Source: Thermomonas sp. (GTDB lineage: Bacteria; Pseudomonadota; Gammaproteobacteria; Xanthomonadales; Xanthomonadaceae). Taken from it: DNA of 5,494 nt. A model generated the notes under the pieces. The model was not told where the DNA came from. It made no database searches and saw nothing but the letters and a program-made list of their open reading frames with translations. Below are positions 1 through 5,494 of the stretch, in pieces. The first letter of the stretch is position 1, and each line of letters begins with the position of its first letter. The DNA lies in contig JANJSW010000347.1 in assembly GCA_024711415.1 (NCBI GenBank), positions 1 to 5,494 of the forward strand. The letters run 5' to 3'. A program made the position numbers and the translations under genes.

Positions 1-50
1 TCGGCGTGGCGATCGAACCCGAGCCGCGGATCGTGGGCGCGCGCTGGTGA
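1..50 (+). CDS. murB: C-terminal end of probable UDP-N-acetylenolpyruvoylglucosamine reductase (MurB), partial
   Basis: Only the last 15 residues and the TGA stop (48-50) are inside the window. The frame starting at base 3 reads GVAIEPEPRIVGARW. The pattern G-V-x-[IL]-EPE-x-R-[IL]-[IV]-G resembles the C-terminus of MurB, the FAD-dependent cytoplasmic enzyme that reduces UDP-GlcNAc-enolpyruvate to UDP-MurNAc in peptidoglycan precursor synthesis. E. coli MurB also ends with an LEPEVRFIG-type stretch. With so few residues this is a recognition call rather than a domain assignment. The stop overlaps the GTG start of the next gene, so the two are probably co-transcribed and translationally coupled. 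Confidence 0.55.
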   Translation, partial: GVAIEPEPRIVGARW

Positions 51-988
51 CCCCACCCCGCAACGTCCACGCGCGCGCCGCCCTGCTGATGCTGGGCAGC
101 ACGCTGGGCTTCGGCCTGATGGCGATCTTCATCCGACTGGCCTCGAAGACCATTCCGACCTGGGAAGTGGCGTTCTTCCGCAACAGCTTCGGCTTCCTCA
201 CCCTGCTGCCGATGCTGGTGCTGCCCGCGCTGCGCCAGCCGCGGCCAGCCGCTGCGTTCGCGGCCAGCGTCCGCACCGACCAGCTGCCGCGCTACGTGGT
301 GCGCACCGCGATCGGCATCGCCAGCATGTTCTGCGGGTTCTGGGCGATCGCCCACCTGCCGCTGGCACAGGCGGTCTCGCTGGCGTATTCCTCGCCGATC
401 TTCGTCACCATCGCGGCCATCCTGATGCTGGGCGAGCGCGTACGCGCGCGCCGCTGGACGGCGGTGGCGCTGGGCTTCCTCGGCGTGCTGGTGATCGTGC
501 GGCCGTGGTCGCATGCCTTCAGCCTGGGCTCGCTGGTGGCGGTGGCGGCGGCGGTTCTGAGCGCGCTGGTGGCGATCCAGATCAAGCAGCTCTCGCAGGT
601 GGACAAGGCCGACACCATCGTGTTCTGGACCTATGCGCTGTGGGTGCCGATGTCGCTGCTGCCGGCGCTGTTCGTGTGGGTCTGGCCCAGCGGCACCACC
701 TGGCTGTGGCTGCTCGCCACCGGCCTGATGGGCACGGTGGGGCAGCTGCTGTGGACGCGCGCGCTGAAGCTGGGTGACGTGTCCGCGCTGACCCCGATCA
801 GCTTCATGCAGCTGCCGGTGGTCACCCTTGCCGGCTGGGTGCTGTTCGACGAATCGGTGGACGGCCCCACCATGCTGGGCGCCGGCATCATCCTCGGCTC
901 CACCTTCTACATCGCCCACCGCGAGGCCAAGCTGGCGCGCCAGCAGCGCAGCAACGCCCCCAGCGAGGCGGTCGAGCCCGGCAACTAG
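47..988 (+). CDS. EamA/DMT-superfamily transporter, 10 TM
   Basis: This 313-residue inner-membrane protein has the usual drug/metabolite transporter layout: two tandem EamA repeats, roughly residues 10-152 and 158-292, with about ten hydrophobic helices. The first repeat ends with the family signature around E130 (LMLGERV, followed by a W-x-A-V-x-L-G-F-x-G-V-x-x-I helix). The second ends with the matching VLFDESVDGPTMLGAGIILG segment. A charged loop at 180-190 separates the halves and the C-terminal tail (291-313) is polar. The substrate cannot be read from sequence; DMT members export or import metabolites, amino acids, nucleosides or riboflavin. The GTG start at 47 overlaps the upstream TGA (GTGA), and no clear Shine-Dalgarno precedes it, so re-initiation from the murB-like gene is likely. 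An internal ATG at 89 would cut into the first helix and is less likely. Length is normal for the family and nothing looks broken. Confidence 0.9.
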   Translation: MTPPRNVHARAALLMLGSTLGFGLMAIFIRLASKTIPTWEVAFFRNSFGFLTLLPMLVLPALRQPRPAAAFAASVRTDQLPRYVVRTAIGIASMFCGFWAIAHLPLAQAVSLAYSSPIFVTIAAILMLGERVRARRWTAVALGFLGVLVIVRPWSHAFSLGSLVAVAAAVLSALVAIQIKQLSQVDKADTIVFWTYALWVPMSLLPALFVWVWPSGTTWLWLLATGLMGTVGQLLWTRALKLGDVSALTPISFMQLPVVTLAGWVLFDESVDGPTMLGAGIILGSTFYIAHREAKLARQQRSNAPSEAVEPGN

Positions 989-1066
989 CCGACCATGCAT
1001 TCCGGCACGGGTGACGACCTGCGCAGGGTGCTATTCCTGCACGGTCTTCCCGCCGGATGAACCGCG
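989..1066. other. 78-bp intergenic gap between transporter and secreted-protein gene
   Basis: The only structure seen is a weak hairpin, a 5-bp GCAGG/CCTGC stem (1023-1027 with 1036-1040) around an 8-nt loop. No T-tract follows, so it is not a convincing terminator. No good -35/-10 pair is visible. The downstream gene could be read from the transporter transcript or from an unrecognised promoter here. Confidence 0.4.
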
Positions 1067-1636
1067 ATGCGCCTTGCCCTGCCATTCCTGCTCACCGCGC
1101 TGGCCGTGCCGGCCTTCGCCTCTGCCCAGAACGCCGCGACCACCACGCCACCCGCGCAGCCGATCAACTTCGCCGTCCCCGCCGCGGCAGCGCAGGACGT
1201 GGCCAGCATCGATGCCATCATCAAGGCGCTCTACGAGGTGATCTCGGGGCCGGTGGGCCAGGCCCGCGACTGGAACCGGCTGCGCTCGCTGTTCGTGCCC
1301 GATGCCAGGATGATGCCGGTCGGCGTGCGCGCCGATGGCGGTGCCGGCATGCGCCTGCTGCGGGTCAATGACTACGTGGCGCTGTCCGGCCCGATGCTGG
1401 TCGAACGGGGCTTCCGCGAGACCGAGCTTGCGCGCCGCACCGAACAGTTCGGCCACATCGCCCACGTGTTCAGCACCTACGAGGGCAAGGTCGAGGGCGG
1501 CGCGGCGCCGATGCGTGGCATCAACAGCATCCAGCTGATGCATGACGGCCAGCGCTGGTGGATCGTCTCGCTGATGTGGGAAGCAGAGAACCCGAAGCTG
1601 GCACTGCCCGCGCAGTACCTGCCCGCCGGCAGGTAG
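1067..1636 (+). CDS. Secreted NTF2-like (SnoaL/DUF4440-type) protein of unknown function
   Basis: The predicted protein has 189 residues. Residues 1-20 form a classical Sec signal peptide: a short MR n-region, a hydrophobic core LALPFLLTALAVPAF, and an A-S-A cleavage site before Q21. A low-complexity A/P/T linker (22-43) follows, suggesting an exported, probably periplasmic domain. The mature part looks like a compact NTF2-like alpha+beta fold. It has a leading helix (44-60), a W-N-R-L-R-S-L-F-V-P-D-A-R segment (69-81) typical of the helix-to-strand step in these proteins, then amphipathic strands including GHIAHVFSTYE (129-139) and a closing hairpin around INSIQLMHDGQRWWIVSLMWE (152-172). 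NTF2-like domains can be enzymes or ligand pockets, and no catalytic residue can be named here. A weak GGA (1055-1057) lies about 9 nt before the ATG. The gene converges on the kinase gene with 7 bp between stops. The fold call is moderate; the export call is strong. Confidence 0.7.
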   Translation: MRLALPFLLTALAVPAFASAQNAATTTPPAQPINFAVPAAAAQDVASIDAIIKALYEVISGPVGQARDWNRLRSLFVPDARMMPVGVRADGGAGMRLLRVNDYVALSGPMLVERGFRETELARRTEQFGHIAHVFSTYEGKVEGGAAPMRGINSIQLMHDGQRWWIVSLMWEAENPKLALPAQYLPAGR

Positions 1637-1643
1637 GCGCCGC

Positions 1644-4364
<2,721 letters not shown>

Positions 4365-4370
4365 CGGTAG

Positions 4371-4378
4371 TCTCCCCT
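4371..4378 (-). promoter_or_regulatory. Shine-Dalgarno of the kinase gene, fixes its start
   Basis: On the - strand the sequence reads AGGGGAGA, then CTACCG, then the ATG at 4364. The purine block is a strong anti-16S match at normal spacing. It decides the kinase start against the in-frame upstream codons. Confidence 0.8.
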
Positions 4379-4380
4379 GC

Positions 4381-4400
4381 CCCGCGATTCTAGCCGCGGG
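4381..4400. promoter_or_regulatory. Inverted repeat CCCGCG-N8-CGCGGG in the divergent control region
   Basis: Perfect 6-bp arms (4381-4386 and 4395-4400) flank the 8-nt spacer ATTCTAGC. The spacer holds a - strand TAGAAT -10 candidate for the kinase gene, so the palindrome is placed where a repressor would compete with RNA polymerase. GC-only arms of this length can occur by chance in a genome this GC-rich. Confidence 0.35.
4387..4392 (-). promoter_or_regulatory. Candidate -10 element (TAGAAT) for the kinase gene
   Basis: On the - strand TAGAAT matches five of six sigma-70 -10 positions and lies 22 nt before the kinase ATG. Transcription would start near 4380, just upstream of the Shine-Dalgarno. 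No good -35 is seen at 16-18 bp spacing, so an activator or another sigma factor may be needed, or the match is chance. Confidence 0.35.
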
Positions 4401-4415
4401 CGGCCAGTGTCTTGC

Positions 4416-4444
4416 GCTGGCGTTAAACTCGTGAGTCAGCCAGC
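4416..4444. promoter_or_regulatory. Nested inverted repeat before the cyclase gene, GCTGGC...GCCAGC
   Basis: The outer arms GCTGGC (4416-4421) and GCCAGC (4439-4444) are perfect reverse complements. Inside them lies ACTC-GT-GAGT (4427-4436), another inverted repeat. The block ends 11 bases before the cyclase ATG and covers the + strand -10 candidate. It could be an operator in DNA or a hairpin in the leader RNA. No known binding-site consensus is recognised. Confidence 0.35.
4424..4429 (+). promoter_or_regulatory. Candidate -10 element (TAAACT) for the FHA-GGDEF gene
   Basis: TAAACT matches four of six -10 positions and is one of the few AT-rich spots in the gap. It would place the transcript start near 4436, giving a leader of about 20 nt. 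No matching -35 is seen at normal spacing; TTGCGC at 4412-4417 is only 6 bp away. Weak call. Confidence 0.25.
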
Positions 4445-4455
4445 TTCGCAATGCC

Positions 4456-5358
4456 ATGACGACCACGGACACCGGGCCGCACGAAACCACCCAGCGCACG
4501 CTGTTCAGCGAGGGCCCGCTGCGCCCGGCGCCGCGGCCGGCTTGCGTGGTGGTGATCCACGGAGAAGGGCTGGGGCGGCGCGCCGATATCCACGCCTCGC
4601 CGGTGTTGATCGGCCGCTCGCCCGAGGCCGACCTGTCGATCCAGCACAAGAGCGTCTCGCGCCAGCACTGCCGGATCTGGCGCGACGGCGACACCTGCCG
4701 CATCCAGGACCTGGGCGCCACCAACACCACCTGCGTGAACGACACGGGCCTGCAGGGGGAAGCGGTGCTGGCCGATGGCGACCGCATCACCGTCGGCGAA
4801 AGCATCCTCAAGTTCATCGCCCAGGACAGCGTGGAGGCACGCTATCACGAGGAGATCTACCAGCTGGCGGTGAACGACCCGCTGACCGATCTCTACAATC
4901 GCCGCCACTTCTGCGAGATGGTGGACAAGGAAATCGGTCGCGCTGTGCGCCACGGGCGTCCGCTGGCCCTGTGCATCATCGATGTCGACCTGTTCAAGCC
5001 CGTCAACGACCGCTACGGCCACATCAGCGGCGACGAGGTCCTGCGGCGGATCGGCGCGCTGGTGCACGCGCACGCCCGCGGCGAGGACGTGGCCGCGCGC
5101 ATCGGTGGCGAGGAATTCGCCCTGCTACTGCCGGAATGCGACCTTGCCGATGCCGGCGCGCTGGCGGAACGGCTGCGCGCCGCGGTGGCCGCGGAGGTCT
5201 TCGCGCCCGGCGGCGAACCGCAGCGGATCACCATCAGCATCGGCATCGCCGGACTCGCCGCGGGGCGCGACAGCCGCAGCACCCTGATGGGCGCTGCCGA
5301 TACGGCCCTGTACCGGGCCAAGAGCGAAGGCCGCAACTGCGTCCGCATCGAGGCCTGA
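4456..5358 (+). CDS. FHA-GGDEF diguanylate cyclase, soluble, with intact active and inhibitory sites
   Basis: This 300-residue cytoplasmic protein should make c-di-GMP from two GTP. No signal peptide or membrane segment is seen. A threonine-rich tail (1-20, with T at 2, 3, 4, 6, 11, 12, 15) is followed by an FHA domain (about 30-121) with GRS (53-55), SRQH (68-71) and TNTTCVN (89-95), the usual phosphothreonine-binding loops; the common TNGT glycine is T91 here. A linker helix (about 124-140) joins the GGDEF domain (about 141-300). This has DPLTDLYNRR at its start, metal-site D176 in IIDVD, FKPVNDRYGH (180-189) and GGEEF (217-221). The RxxD inhibitory site, RGED (208-211), lies five residues before GGEEF as expected. 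ATG 4456 is the only sensible start because an in-frame TGA lies at 4432-4434. It has no clear Shine-Dalgarno. The same architecture is known from Bdellovibrio DgcB (recalled, not searched). The divergent Ser/Thr kinase is the obvious candidate partner. Confidence 0.94.
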   Translation: MTTTDTGPHETTQRTLFSEGPLRPAPRPACVVVIHGEGLGRRADIHASPVLIGRSPEADLSIQHKSVSRQHCRIWRDGDTCRIQDLGATNTTCVNDTGLQGEAVLADGDRITVGESILKFIAQDSVEARYHEEIYQLAVNDPLTDLYNRRHFCEMVDKEIGRAVRHGRPLALCIIDVDLFKPVNDRYGHISGDEVLRRIGALVHAHARGEDVAARIGGEEFALLLPECDLADAGALAERLRAAVAAEVFAPGGEPQRITISIGIAGLAAGRDSRSTLMGAADTALYRAKSEGRNCVRIEA

Positions 5359-5374
5359 CAAGGGCGCAGAGGGG

Positions 5375-5494
5375 TCAGTCGGGCCGGGTGGCCCGGTAGC
5401 GCGCCTCCACGTAGCCGTCGATCAACGCGATGAACTCCTGCGCGATGTGTTCGCCGCGCAGGGTGACGGTCTTCTCGCCATCCACGAACACCGG
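5375..5494 (-). CDS. ispG: C-terminal end of probable 4-hydroxy-3-methylbut-2-enyl diphosphate synthase (IspG), partial
   Basis: Only the last 39 codons and the TGA (5375-5377 on -) lie in the window. The peptide begins [20 protein letters not shown] and goes on through [13 protein letters not shown] to a short charged tail. V-D-G-E-K-x-V-T-L-[RK]-G followed by I-A-x-E-F and a final Y-V-x-x-[RK]-Y is the C-terminal pattern I recall for the long proteobacterial IspG (GcpE), a [4Fe-4S] enzyme of the MEP isoprenoid pathway. The catalytic parts are outside the window, so the call rests on the tail alone. The gene converges on the cyclase gene with 16 bp between stops. Confidence 0.7.
   Translation of the reverse strand, partial: PVFVDGEKTVTLRGEHIAQEFIALIDGYVEARYRATRPD
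5380..5395. terminator. GC-rich hairpin after the cyclase stop, possible terminator
   Basis: A perfect 6-bp stem, CGGGCC (5380-5385) with GGCCCG (5390-5395), closes a GGGT loop 21 nt beyond the cyclase TGA. It lies inside the last codons of the convergent ispG. No T-tract follows on either strand, so it could slow or stop + strand transcription only weakly, or be a coding coincidence. Confidence 0.3.

Noticed and set aside
1023..1040. Hairpin GCAGG-N8-CCTGC as a terminator after the transporter.
   Set aside because: The stem is only 5 bp, the loop is long and no T-tract follows; this is within chance for such GC content.
4365..4817. Open N-terminal extension of the kinase frame (151 further codons on the - strand).
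   Set aside because: It runs antisense through the FHA-GGDEF gene, has no kinase-family likeness, and the strong Shine-Dalgarno at 4371-4378 with the family-like N-terminus sets the start at 4364.
4407..5399. 330-codon + strand frame overlapping the cyclase.
   Set aside because: It is an out-of-frame shadow of the FHA-GGDEF gene with R/G/P-rich composition and no motif.

Overview
The window is GC-rich and fully bacterial. Codon use is strongly GC3-biased, genes are tightly packed, and the gene content is that of a gammaproteobacterial chromosome. The C-terminal fragments at the two edges (a MurB-like tail and an IspG-like tail) and the style of the genes between them suggest the Lysobacteraceae/Xanthomonadaceae (Lysobacter, Luteimonas, Stenotrophomonas and relatives). 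That placement is inferred from recognised protein style, not from a search. No insertion sequence, CRISPR array, tRNA or rRNA is seen, and no stretch longer than about 90 bases lacks a gene.

Layout, left to right: (1) the last codons of a probable murB on the + strand; (2) a 10-TM EamA/DMT-family transporter whose GTG start overlaps the murB stop; (3) a small secreted protein, probably NTF2-like, also on +; (4) on the - strand and convergent with it (stops 7 bp apart, within a shared hairpin), a 906-aa Hanks-type Ser/Thr kinase with one transmembrane helix and a long C-terminal TPR solenoid; (5) a 91-bp divergent control region with two inverted repeats, each overlapping a -10-like hexamer; (6) on +, a 300-aa FHA-GGDEF diguanylate cyclase; (7) on - and convergent, the C-terminal end of ispG.

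The point of interest is the divergent pair. The kinase has every catalytic motif visible, and its TPR region, probably periplasmic, repeats with an exact 42-residue period. The neighbouring cyclase has a phosphothreonine-binding FHA domain, an intact GGEEF active site, an intact RxxD inhibitory site and a threonine-rich N-terminal tail. The simplest reading is a signalling module in which an envelope signal read by the TPRs controls the kinase, and threonine phosphorylation (of the cyclase tail or of a third protein) is read by FHA and turned into c-di-GMP output. The domain assignments come directly from motifs; the wiring between the two proteins is inference. The transporter, NTF2-like protein, MurB and IspG look like ordinary chromosomal neighbours.
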